From assembly GCA_016839945.1 (NCBI GenBank), contig JAEOTE010000159.1:1-39066 (forward strand): a stretch of 39,066 nt of DNA, in the 5' to 3' direction. The position numbers were made by a program, and so were the translations under genes. How positions within the stretch are numbered: position 1 is the first letter of the stretch; each line of letters begins with the position of its first letter. The notes beneath the pieces were generated by a model. It saw only the letters and a list, made by a program, of their open reading frames with translations. It did not search any database and was not told the DNA's origin. Positions 7,931 to 15,814 of this stretch are shown here, piece by piece. This DNA comes from Candidatus Heimdallarchaeota archaeon (GTDB lineage Archaea > Asgardarchaeota > Heimdallarchaeia > Heimdallarchaeales > Heimdallarchaeaceae).

Positions 7931-10045
7931 TTAACTTAAGTTTTCTTGTTTTTCTTTTTCTTCCTCAACAGATAGTGGCATCAAGATTTTTATGAAAGAA
8001 CCTTTTCTCCAATCCATTTCGTCCGCATCTTCCAAGTCAACCATATAGTTGTACTTCTTTGCAATTTCGTTAACAATCATAAACCCAAGGTGTTTTCGAA
8101 CTGTCTCATCAAATGGTGATAAATCTAAAGCTCTTTGGATTTCTTCTTTTATCTCAGGAGGAGATCCTTCCTTATCATAAATTTTTACTTCATAATATGG
8201 ATCTTTCTCCACACTTACTTCTTTGCCTGAAATCTCAATAGAAACCTCTTCTTTTGTTGTTTTATGCAAAAGACTTGTTAAAACATAAAGAAACATATCG
8301 TGAAGAAATGACCCACCAACAACTTTAACATAGTTTGGTATATTAACATCTGTTTCTATTTTTGTGTCAAAAAACTCCTCTACCACTTTCTCAATAACTG
8401 TTGTTAGAGTCATTTTTAGTGGTATGAAATTTAGTTCCGCACCTATAGATATGTCTAGTACATTGGATAATAATCGTATGTCTTGAACTATAGATGTTCC
8501 TCTTCTAACTAACTTACTAACTCTATCGATAATCTCCTTTTGTTCTCTTGGAATCTTATCACTAAGTAGCTCGTAATATCCAGAAATTCCAAACAGAATA
8601 TTGTAAATATCGTGAGTTAATACATTCAGATACATTCTAGAACGATTGGAATATTCTTCTGCTATAGACTGTAATTTCGTCGCTTCGGAGATATCTACTA
8701 ATGATAAAACAACACAATATTCTCCAGTTAGATTATTAATGGTCGGAGCCATTTGCACAAAAAAAGTTCTCATATCTTTCTTTCCTATCTGGAAAACTTC
8801 AATATCAAGTTTCATTGAATCTTTAGCAATATTTGCAATAACCTCTTTAGTTTTCTGCTGTATTGATGCAGAACTATCTTTTTCAAGTTTTAATACATAA
8901 TCTAGTTTTAAACCAACCATCTCATCATGACTTATGTTGAATATATTTTCAGCTTGTTTATTCAAGTAGATTATCTCGAATCTATTATTTACTAAAATAA
9001 CAGGAAAAGATGAAAACTCTGATGTTTGCGTAATTTGTTGAATATCATCCAGAAGTCGTTTTCTTTGCAGAGTTAGAAATAATTGATTTGATACAATTCT
9101 GAGAAAATGGATATTTGATTCAGAAAGTTTTTCTTGTGTAGAGGATATTACAAAAAGAAAACCAAGCATAAGATTAGTTGAACCAATTGGCAGAATCAAA
9201 CCATATTGTTCTTGTTCAAACTCAATCTCATTTATTACATTTGATGCATTATAATAGTTAAGATTAGATATCTCTAAATCTGGAGATGAATAATAATTTT
9301 CTATTTCCTGACTTAATCCTAATTGTTGGATTAATGTAAATCTATTGATGTCTTTTATGAAGACACCAATTCCTTCAACATCAGTTCTACCTTTAATTTT
9401 TGGCAAAATAGATTTAAGGATCAGTTGTAATTCAGTTGTTTCAAGTGTAAGATTTGACATCTCAACAATAAGGTCTGTTTGTTGATGTTTTAGTTTTAAT
9501 GTGTGCTCTTCAAACCATGAAGAAAGAGAAATTGCAATAATGTTTGATATCTCATTGATAATGTCTAGATAATTTTCCTCATTATATTTGATTGTTTCTT
9601 TGTAAAGAAAAATGCTTAGAACTCCAACTATTTTATTTTCCTCAAGAATTATTGGAGCCATTATTATCTCGGTAATGCCTTCCTTTTCTAATGTTTTCTT
9701 CAGTTCAAAATGATTACTGATATTACTAACACTTTCCCAGATTGCATTAGTAGCTGTAAATAAATTTGAGTATGGATTTTCCTCATCAAATGCATCCAAT
9801 TCAAACTCTAGTTTATCTTTTGTTATTTTACCTTCACATATGTAAAGAGGAGTTAAAAATTGAGTTCCTTGGTCATACAACTTGAAAGAAACAACGGATG
9901 GATTCAAACTCTTCTTAATTAACATGCATAAATTTTGAAGGATTACAATTTTTCTATCAATACCATCTAATTCTCTTTTCAATAATAGATTAATGAATTC
10001 CGTCAAACTATCAGTTGTTTGATTCTCCTCCAAATTAAATTGCAA
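7931..10045 (-). CDS. Soluble sensor histidine kinase (GAF-GAF-PAS-HisKA-HATPase)
   Basis: A 704-residue cytoplasmic sensor kinase without membrane segments. It has two GAF-like domains at about 20-175 and 195-330. A PAS domain follows at about 335-455 (PVILVNNRFEIIYLNKQAENIF, then a PAC-like SLVDISEATKL). The HisKA helix pair carries the phospho-acceptor His478 in LTHDIYN and a GISGYYELL helix. A HATPase_c-like domain spans about 570-690. The ATPase motifs are weak: the N-box asparagine position reads TSLLHKTT, the DxGxG box reads DKEGSPP, and the G2 region is HLGFMIVNEIAKKY. ATP binding may therefore be altered. The only in-frame start near the N terminus is TTG. No response regulator gene is nearby. 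Confidence 0.87.
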   Translation of the reverse strand: MQFNLEENQTTDSLTEFINLLLKRELDGIDRKIVILQNLCMLIKKSLNPSVVSFKLYDQGTQFLTPLYICEGKITKDKLEFELDAFDEENPYSNLFTATNAIWESVSNISNHFELKKTLEKEGITEIIMAPIILEENKIVGVLSIFLYKETIKYNEENYLDIINEISNIIAISLSSWFEEHTLKLKHQQTDLIVEMSNLTLETTELQLILKSILPKIKGRTDVEGIGVFIKDINRFTLIQQLGLSQEIENYYSSPDLEISNLNYYNASNVINEIEFEQEQYGLILPIGSTNLMLGFLFVISSTQEKLSESNIHFLRIVSNQLFLTLQRKRLLDDIQQITQTSEFSSFPVILVNNRFEIIYLNKQAENIFNISHDEMVGLKLDYVLKLEKDSSASIQQKTKEVIANIAKDSMKLDIEVFQIGKKDMRTFFVQMAPTINNLTGEYCVVLSLVDISEATKLQSIAEEYSNRSRMYLNVLTHDIYNILFGISGYYELLSDKIPREQKEIIDRVSKLVRRGTSIVQDIRLLSNVLDISIGAELNFIPLKMTLTTVIEKVVEEFFDTKIETDVNIPNYVKVVGGSFLHDMFLYVLTSLLHKTTKEEVSIEISGKEVSVEKDPYYEVKIYDKEGSPPEIKEEIQRALDLSPFDETVRKHLGFMIVNEIAKKYNYMVDLEDADEMDWRKGSFIKILMPLSVEEEKEKQENLS

Positions 10046-10210
10046 CCCCTTTTAGCCTGATTATCTTAAATAAACGCTCTTTGTTTTTGATTGTTATGTC
10101 CTATTGTTGTTATCTGCATGAGCGCGTCTTTCTTTTAACCTCTATTCAATAGTGTATACTTTGATGAATAAAAACCAAATAATAAATATATGGAAATTGC
10201 ACAATGCAAA

Positions 10211-10216
10211 GAGGAT
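10211..10216 (+). promoter_or_regulatory. Shine-Dalgarno GAGGAT before an ATG-TAA start-stop
   Basis: GAGGAT sits 9 nt before ATG at 10226. That ATG is followed at once by TAA and then, in the same frame, by TTG at 10235, the first usable start of the downstream gene. The spacing suits the ATG better than the TTG. Confidence 0.4.
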
Positions 10217-10234
10217 AATTAATATATGTAAATA

Positions 10235-11233
10235 TTGAAAAATATCACTGAGGAGATACAAACGTTCGACCAGATTTCAAGCTCTCTTTCAAGATATACA
10301 GATTTGGTATATGGTTTCTTTCTTGGAAACAAGGATGGAATAATTTACAAAGAAAGAGTTTTTAATTCGAATTATTGTCCTCATCAAATCCTATCAAACA
10401 TAGTTAAAGCAATATGTACTTTTGCAGAAGAAACAAAAATATCAAAAAAAGGCATGATAGAATTATCAAAATCTAAAATATCTTTTGTAAAAATCCAAGA
10501 TATTACATACGTCTTGAACCACGGTTTAAAAGAAAAAAAAGAAGCAGATTTGCTTATAGAAAACATTTCCTCTATTTTTGAAGAGAGATCAAGAGCTAAG
10601 TTTCATAGTGAAGATCCAGAACAAGTTTTTTCTGGGGCTTCAGCTGTTTTTGAACAGACAATTGATGAACTATTCAATCCAGTTATGGAATATCAAAATA
10701 AAAGAGAAGCTGAAGAAGCTGTTACAGCATCAGTTGACGAATTTTTGCTTGATTTAGAACTTGTAGGTGTTCCAATTCAATATGATGAAATTGAAGTAGT
10801 TACAAAAGAACGTAAAAAGAAGGAAACTAAAGAAGACGAAAAAACCACAAAAGAACAAAAATTGTCAGCTGTTACCTTTAATATTCTTAACTCAATTGGA
10901 GGAATTGAACACCTAGTCTTTATTAACCATGAACTAGAAGAAGCTAGCTTATTTTTCGAAAATGGAAAATTAGAGGAAAAAACAGTTAATAAAACATTGA
11001 ATGCTTGTCAAAAATTCTTAGATGAAATTGTCAAAATGATGAAAGATGAAGATATTGAGAACGCAATTCCTGTTTCGGAAAAATATCAGATTATATTTGT
11101 ACCATTAAATGAACATAATTTCATGTATGCAATAGCTACAAAAAATGTTGATCCAGTGCTACTTCAACCTGTTTTTGAAAGGATTGCTAGAAGAATCAAA
11201 GATGTTGTACTTGAGTATGAAAAGGATAAATAA
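10235..11233 (+). CDS. Two-domain longin/Roadblock-like protein
   Basis: A 332-residue acidic protein of two alpha/beta halves joined by a charged linker at about 185-215 (KERKKKETKEDEKTTKEQK). The first half (about 18-130) starts with a hairpin of the kind DLVYGFFLGNKDGIIYKERVF, then helix, strands and helix. The second half repeats the scheme (GGIEHLVFINHELEEASLFF, helix, NFMYAIATK strand, final helix). This profilin-like longin/Roadblock layout is common in Asgard archaea, where such domains bind small GTPases. The assignment is by pattern and is moderate. The start is TTG, preceded in frame by an ATG-TAA. It resembles the protein at 29202-30158 in architecture. Confidence 0.7.
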   Translation: MKNITEEIQTFDQISSSLSRYTDLVYGFFLGNKDGIIYKERVFNSNYCPHQILSNIVKAICTFAEETKISKKGMIELSKSKISFVKIQDITYVLNHGLKEKKEADLLIENISSIFEERSRAKFHSEDPEQVFSGASAVFEQTIDELFNPVMEYQNKREAEEAVTASVDEFLLDLELVGVPIQYDEIEVVTKERKKKETKEDEKTTKEQKLSAVTFNILNSIGGIEHLVFINHELEEASLFFENGKLEEKTVNKTLNACQKFLDEIVKMMKDEDIENAIPVSEKYQIIFVPLNEHNFMYAIATKNVDPVLLQPVFERIARRIKDVVLEYEKDK

Positions 11234-11242
11234 ACCGCAATT

Positions 11243-12295
11243 CTACAAATCAGAAATACTTAGTTTTTCATGAATGAGATAGCTTTTCCATTCATTATAA
11301 CATGAACATTGAACATCTTTATTTAGGATATTAAAATCCTGAGTGAGTGTAAATTCTCTAATAATCTCTATCAAATCTTTATCACAAGATCCACAATTGT
11401 GGGCACCTCTTTTAGTACCACCTGCTACTATATCACAAATGACTCTAAGATCTGGAAATTGCGTTTTTATTTCTTTACATAATAAAAACAATGACCATAA
11501 CCAAGGAGGACGATATTGATTTTTTTCAAACAAATCTGACAGAAGTGTTCCACGGTGGATACTTATTGAATTTATTGAAATAGTGTCTACTCCACTTTCT
11601 ACTACTTTTGAAACGCTATACAAAATATCTTTTGTTGAATCATACTCAGAAACAAATGGTGGTTTGAATAAAAGATAAGCTTTAACTCTTGCTCCTGCAT
11701 CTATTGTTATTTTTACAGCTTTTTCAAAATCTTCCCAGTAAAAACCTTTGTTTATTGAATTCCTTAGAATCTCATTATTTGAGCTTTCTAAACCAATTGC
11801 TATTTCTAGTTTGTTTATGTTGATAACTTCAGATAGAACTGCTATAGTATTAGAGCTGATATATTCAGGTCTAGATTCTATAACGATTTCCTCAATTTGA
11901 TTGTATATGGCTATCTCCTTTAAAATTTCAACTTGAAATTCGGTTGGGATTTCCTTTTTGTCAAGAAAACTTCCACTTGTAAAAAGCTTGATTGAGTATT
12001 TCTCATCTTTCTGTATTTTTCCCTTTAAAGCTCCTCGAATTGATTTCACAATTTTTTCGAAGTCAGGATGTTGAGGATTGTCATATAAATAACCACAAAT
12101 CGAACAACCACCACTATTTGATAGAGCCCAAGAGCAACCTTTAGTTGGGAGAATGAAGACTATTGCTTTCGCAGCACCTGAACGAAGTCTATGATCCTCT
12201 TCCCAGTGAACTAAATCTCTGGAATGAGAACGACTTTCAAGATTATCGTTCCTTATTTGAGTTATGATTTCTGCAAGATTTTTGTTTATTTTCAA
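11243..12295 (-). CDS. raSEA: Archaeosine radical-SAM enzyme RaSEA
   Basis: This is the partner of ArcS in making archaeosine at tRNA position 15: a radical-SAM reaction releases archaeosine from the lysine adduct that ArcS forms on preQ0. The protein resembles Elp3-type radical-SAM proteins. The cluster region reads GCSWALSNSGGCSICGY at about 53-70, followed by IKLFTSGSFLD, a EIVIESRPEYI strand and IGLESSNNEILRNSINKG. A Cys-rich tail (HNCGSCD, CSC) is at about 305-335. It starts with TTG, with GGTGAG 3-4 nt upstream inside the arcS end; TTGA overlaps the arcS stop. The direct operon with arcS strongly supports the assignment. Confidence 0.88.
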   Translation of the reverse strand: MKINKNLAEIITQIRNDNLESRSHSRDLVHWEEDHRLRSGAAKAIVFILPTKGCSWALSNSGGCSICGYLYDNPQHPDFEKIVKSIRGALKGKIQKDEKYSIKLFTSGSFLDKKEIPTEFQVEILKEIAIYNQIEEIVIESRPEYISSNTIAVLSEVININKLEIAIGLESSNNEILRNSINKGFYWEDFEKAVKITIDAGARVKAYLLFKPPFVSEYDSTKDILYSVSKVVESGVDTISINSISIHRGTLLSDLFEKNQYRPPWLWSLFLLCKEIKTQFPDLRVICDIVAGGTKRGAHNCGSCDKDLIEIIREFTLTQDFNILNKDVQCSCYNEWKSYLIHEKLSISDL

Positions 12296-14217
12296 TTTCT
12301 CACCTTCTTCTTAATTTCTGCTAGCTTTCCTGAAGTCATTTTATTCATGTCTAAACCAGAAACGAATGCAGTTGCGGAAGCAATAATTTTATTGTTGGAT
12401 ATAACAAAAATCTCGTCATTAGGGTGAATGCGATTATCTGCTTCTGCACATCCAGGAGCAAAAATATTACTACCTTTTATATGATCATCCATAAATTTGA
12501 GGTTGTTATAAGAATGATGAATAATTTTTTGTGCGTGTTGTGGGAATACTGAGAGAAAACCAGTAGATTTGTGTAGCGTTGCTACTTGTTTCTTTTCATA
12601 AAAGATCTGACGATCTCTTGGATATTTTCCTTTGAACTTAATTGCGTTTGAGAATAATAGTTTTCCTGTACCTGGTCCATATTGAAAATCAGCAGTAGCT
12701 CTAATTTGTTTGAGCTGAGGAACAGAGGACCTCTCTTGTGATTTTATTTCTCGCTGCGATATCTCTTTCAGAGTAGAAGAAAGTTTTGTTAAAGAATTCT
12801 TACTTGTAGGATGAGAACTATCAGATGTGTTTATTACTTCAAAGGATGTCATTTCCTCTATACTTTCTGTAATCTGACTATAACCATCTCCATAAGTATG
12901 ATTCAATATGATAGTTTCTTTTGGATAATGTTTTAGTATTTCTAGAAGTATTAACTTTGTTTCATCAATCTCATAAGGACTCCATTGACCTGTAACTGGA
13001 ATATCATAGAAACGTGCTGGGAAAATGTTTTCTAATTCTCGTGGAACAATTGACAAGGGGGATGTTATAATCAATTCAGATATATAATTCAGAAGTTCCT
13101 TACTTCCGTCTTTCATTGCTTTTCTGAATAACATATGAGAACGAGAAAATGAATAGGGTTTTTTTGCTGAACATGGAAGTAGAAGAACAATTTTAGATAA
13201 AGGATCAGGTGTGTATCTCTCCTTTACACGTTTTCGAAATTCAACAACAGAAGGATGTGAAAACGATTCCTCTCCTATACATTTTAAAGGTGCAGAAGAG
13301 ATAATTGGAGTGCGAGATTGAATATTTTCCGAATAATTGTTATCATATAATCTTAAAGAAGCTGCAAATGTAACTGAACTGTGAATATCTTGTTCTACTA
13401 AAGAACGAAGAGTATCTGTTTTTATTGCATATTGAATTCGACCAATAGCATTCTTGAGAATCATTTCATTATGTTTAAGCAACTCAGGTTTCGCTGAATT
13501 ACAGTATTTGCAATAACATGGTGGATGATTATCAACACTAAAAGCACCATCAGATGTTAGAAAGTACCCATTTTTTGATGTATAATACGCAATTGAGTTA
13601 TCAAACAAATCTATTCCAGAGTATATAAGAAATGAATAATATGCAGGAGATATAGGTCCAGGTAAGTAAATTGCTATATCTGGAGGTAATCTTTCTCGAA
13701 GCTTGACAAAGGTTTCAGTAAGTTTTCTTTGATTATTGAAAAGAGCTGAGATACCCGTTAGAATATACAAAGAACAATCTGTTTCGATGATTTTATCTAA
13801 AAGAGGAGATTCTACATATGAAAGAGGTAAAGTGAAAATTTGTTTGTGAGCTTCATCTAAAGATTGAAACTTGTCTATATATTTGGAAAAATTCTCTAAG
13901 GAAAGAGAATCTGGAACATATGAAGCATAAAATGGTTGTTCAGATAAAAAGAAACCTTTTGCAAGGGATTTATCGATTTTTGTATCAGGTAAATTCCAAA
14001 TCAAAACCTCAGTATCTTTCCTATTCTTAGGAAAAGTGGGTGGAAAAGGTAAATCAAAAAAGCCTGAATAACCTTCTTTTTCTATTGTATTTTCAATTGA
14101 GATTAAACCTGGTGTTATAGGATGATGGGTCCTTGTTTCACCTAATAATCTTGATAATCCAATTTGTGATAATGGTTGAAAAAATCTCAATTTGTCACCA
14201 GATTTAATCTTACTCAA
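12292..14217 (-). CDS. arcS: Archaeosine synthase ArcS (TgtA2)
   Basis: ArcS modifies preQ0 already placed at G15 of tRNA by transglycosylase; in Thermococcus it adds lysine, and RaSEA finishes the conversion. The protein has 641 residues. It shows a TGT-like N-terminal region, a Cys cluster CYCKYC at 234-239, the ArcS-specific PCSAKKPYS motif at 348-356 with FSRSH directly after it, and a C-terminal PUA RNA-binding domain at about 505-640 (ATADFQYGPG, APGCAEADNRIHPNDE, ATAFVSGLDM). The start is TTG at 14217. The gene overlaps RaSEA by 4 bp and follows tRNA-Lys(UUU) on the same strand, so some read-through from the tRNA promoter is possible. Confidence 0.92.
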   Translation of the reverse strand: MSKIKSGDKLRFFQPLSQIGLSRLLGETRTHHPITPGLISIENTIEKEGYSGFFDLPFPPTFPKNRKDTEVLIWNLPDTKIDKSLAKGFFLSEQPFYASYVPDSLSLENFSKYIDKFQSLDEAHKQIFTLPLSYVESPLLDKIIETDCSLYILTGISALFNNQRKLTETFVKLRERLPPDIAIYLPGPISPAYYSFLIYSGIDLFDNSIAYYTSKNGYFLTSDGAFSVDNHPPCYCKYCNSAKPELLKHNEMILKNAIGRIQYAIKTDTLRSLVEQDIHSSVTFAASLRLYDNNYSENIQSRTPIISSAPLKCIGEESFSHPSVVEFRKRVKERYTPDPLSKIVLLLPCSAKKPYSFSRSHMLFRKAMKDGSKELLNYISELIITSPLSIVPRELENIFPARFYDIPVTGQWSPYEIDETKLILLEILKHYPKETIILNHTYGDGYSQITESIEEMTSFEVINTSDSSHPTSKNSLTKLSSTLKEISQREIKSQERSSVPQLKQIRATADFQYGPGTGKLLFSNAIKFKGKYPRDRQIFYEKKQVATLHKSTGFLSVFPQHAQKIIHHSYNNLKFMDDHIKGSNIFAPGCAEADNRIHPNDEIFVISNNKIIASATAFVSGLDMNKMTSGKLAEIKKKVRN

Positions 14218-14265
14218 AGAAAAAACAAAATTGAGAATAAAAAGAATCTGTTAGATTAGATATTT

Positions 14266-14342
14266 TGGCGGGCTCGGTGGGATTTGAACCCACGACCATC
14301 AGGTTAAAAGCCTGCTGCTCCGCCTAGCTGAGCTACGAGCCC
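14266..14342 (-). tRNA. tRNA-Lys (UUU), CCA encoded
   Basis: All arms fold. The acceptor GGGCTCG pairs with CGAGCCC; the D arm is GCTC/GAGC; the anticodon loop is CTTTTAA, giving anticodon UUU. The variable loop is TGGTC and the T arm is GTGGG-TTCAAAT-CCCAC. The mature body is 74 nt (14269-14342) with discriminator G, and CCA is encoded at 14266-14268. The first anticodon-stem pair (27-43) is a G-A mismatch. No intron. The upstream promoter element at 14368-14387 is identical to that of the other lysine tRNA. Confidence 0.96.
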
Positions 14343-14367
14343 GTTACGGTTTCCTCTCATCATACTC

Positions 14368-14387
14368 TTTTAATAAAACTTTCGTTT
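14368..14387 (-). promoter_or_regulatory. BRE/TATA promoter of tRNA-Lys(UUU)
   Basis: On the minus strand this reads CGAAAG (BRE-like) followed by TTTTATTAAAA (TATA). It is centred about 31 bp before the tRNA 5' end, as expected for archaeal transcription starting a few bases upstream. The same 20 bp occur upstream of the tRNA-Lys(CUU) gene at 30311-30330. Confidence 0.8.
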
Positions 14388-14392
14388 TTCAT

Positions 14393-15061
14393 CTATTTAT
14401 TTCTAAAAACTAGACAATAGCTATGATCATATCCGTAATTATAGATGCCGTCTTCTTTTTCAGAACCATTACCTACCCAATTAACAATTATCTCTCCTTC
14501 AAAGTGTAAAACTTCTGAAACTGTCTTTGCAATATCCCAAGCAAGTGTTGTAACCACACCATTTCTCTTTAAATTCGAAACCTCAATTACAATATATGAA
14601 TCTGGTTTCATAATTTCTTTAACATATGAATAGATTCTTCGTGTATCTTCTAGATATTGTTCATAACTTCCATTAGTTTCGCATGCAGTATAAGGATTCT
14701 CTGTATCCTCTTTGTTCATATATACAGGAGAAGCTAAACAAAAATCACATTTTGGGAGTTGATATTCGAGTAATTTTAACGCATCACCATGTATAATATT
14801 ATCTTTGCTTTTTACATGCTCTTTTATGTATAGATATCTATCTTCTAAATATTCAACTCCATATGGAATCCTTTCCATTTCTTCTGCAACAAAAAATGTA
14901 GTTCCTAATCCTGCAAAGATATCTAATACTATGTCTCCTTTTTGAGTATAATTTTTCAAGAAATATTCAACTAAGCTTTCTGCGAAACGATTATCATCAT
15001 CTTTGAATTGAGTAGGAACCTCTCTCTTGTGAACAAGAGGTAAAGTAATAGAGGTTCTCAT
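14393..15061 (-). CDS. Orphan N4/N6 amino-methyltransferase family protein
   Basis: An SAM-dependent methyltransferase of the DNA N4-cytosine/N6-adenine type, or a relative acting on RNA. The SAM motif is DIVLDIFAGLGTTFFVAEE (FAGLGTT at 52-58). The catalytic position reads ASPVY at 113-117, where the family normally has (D/N/S)PPY, so one proline is lost. The end, HSYCLVFRNK, matches the family closing strand. No restriction enzyme or specificity subunit is nearby, so it is not part of a local restriction system. Coordinates follow the ATG at 15061; GTG at 15070 is three codons upstream. Target and activity cannot be decided from sequence. Confidence 0.78.
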   Translation of the reverse strand: MRTSITLPLVHKREVPTQFKDDDNRFAESLVEYFLKNYTQKGDIVLDIFAGLGTTFFVAEEMERIPYGVEYLEDRYLYIKEHVKSKDNIIHGDALKLLEYQLPKCDFCLASPVYMNKEDTENPYTACETNGSYEQYLEDTRRIYSYVKEIMKPDSYIVIEVSNLKRNGVVTTLAWDIAKTVSEVLHFEGEIIVNWVGNGSEKEDGIYNYGYDHSYCLVFRNK

Positions 15062-15108
15062 TTTAGACACGTTTTACTTATCGATAATATGAATTATTCA
15101 CTAGAAAT

Positions 15109-15684
15109 TTAGATGAAACTTATTTTTTCAGTTTTTGTGAGAATTATTCCTCTTCTTGTTCCTGGTGCGTTAATTAAGTGCCAAACGGTGTATTGCTCCT
15201 CATAGGGGTAAGTTGCAGATACGCCATCAACTGGAACAATTATCCCAAACTTTCTTGAAGCAGCACCAGTTGCTGTATGCAATACTGCTCCATTAGCTGA
15301 AGTTCCGACAATAATAACTGTTTTTATTTTATTTTCCTTCAAAATATTTTCAAGATCTGTGTTGTAAAATTTATCAACACCAGCTTTAATTATCGTTTCT
15401 TCTCTTTTTGGCAATATTTCTCTTCTTATATCAGCTTTCGTTGCCGCACTTGTTAAGCTAAAGATTACTAGCATTCCACTTTTTCTTGATTTTTCTATCA
15501 GCATTTGAATATTATGAAGAGTTTTTAGACACCTAGGTCTTCTTTCTTCGTTACAATTTTGATTTTGAATATCTAAAACAAGAAGAGCTGTTTCTCGTAA
15601 TTTTAATTTAACTTCCTCTAATTCTGGAGGTGCTGGAACTCTAACTCTTTCCCATTCTTCAATAATGGTCTGTTCGGAAGTCAT
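15109..15684 (-). CDS. Isochorismatase-fold protein lacking the catalytic cysteine
   Basis: This is a cysteine-hydrolase/isochorismatase-fold protein, 191 residues. Conserved features are LLVLDIQN with the catalytic Asp38, TIIKAGVDKFYNTDLE with Lys100, and the strand TVIIVGTSANGAV followed by LHTATGAA. In the active family the last motif carries the nucleophile (TDxCV); here the position is Ala133. It therefore cannot act as a nicotinamidase-type hydrolase. Isochorismatases such as PhzD also lack the cysteine and use only Asp and Lys, so activity on a vinyl ether is still possible. The gene is divergent from the riboflavin kinase gene across 130 bp, with a TATA-like AAATTTATACT about 24 bp upstream of its ATG. 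Confidence 0.83.
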   Translation of the reverse strand: MTSEQTIIEEWERVRVPAPPELEEVKLKLRETALLVLDIQNQNCNEERRPRCLKTLHNIQMLIEKSRKSGMLVIFSLTSAATKADIRREILPKREETIIKAGVDKFYNTDLENILKENKIKTVIIVGTSANGAVLHTATGAASRKFGIIVPVDGVSATYPYEEQYTVWHLINAPGTRRGIILTKTEKISFI

Positions 15685-15763
15685 AGAATTGTTTTACCTC
15701 GGCAGTATAAATTTGTATCCCAAAAGCATTTGTTACCTAAACTCATTATGTCTTAATGAAAAG

Positions 15764-15796
15764 CTTAAGTATAGTTACCCATTTATGTTAATTAAC
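15764..15796 (+). promoter_or_regulatory. Promoter and palindrome upstream of riboflavin kinase
   Basis: A TATA-like CTTAAGTATA lies at 15764-15773, and a perfect 10-bp palindrome GTTAATTAAC at 15787-15796, about where transcription should start and 18 bp before the GTG start. The palindrome is a plausible operator for the winged-helix riboflavin kinase encoded just downstream, but binding is inferred only from its position. Confidence 0.45.
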
Positions 15797-15814
15797 TAAA
15801 TCTTGGTGTGCTAA

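Noticed and set aside
14266..14342. Integration site at tRNA-Lys
   Set aside because: No partial 3' tRNA copy or integrase gene is nearby; neighbouring genes are housekeeping.
14393..15061. Restriction-modification system
   Set aside because: The methyltransferase has no endonuclease or specificity gene nearby.
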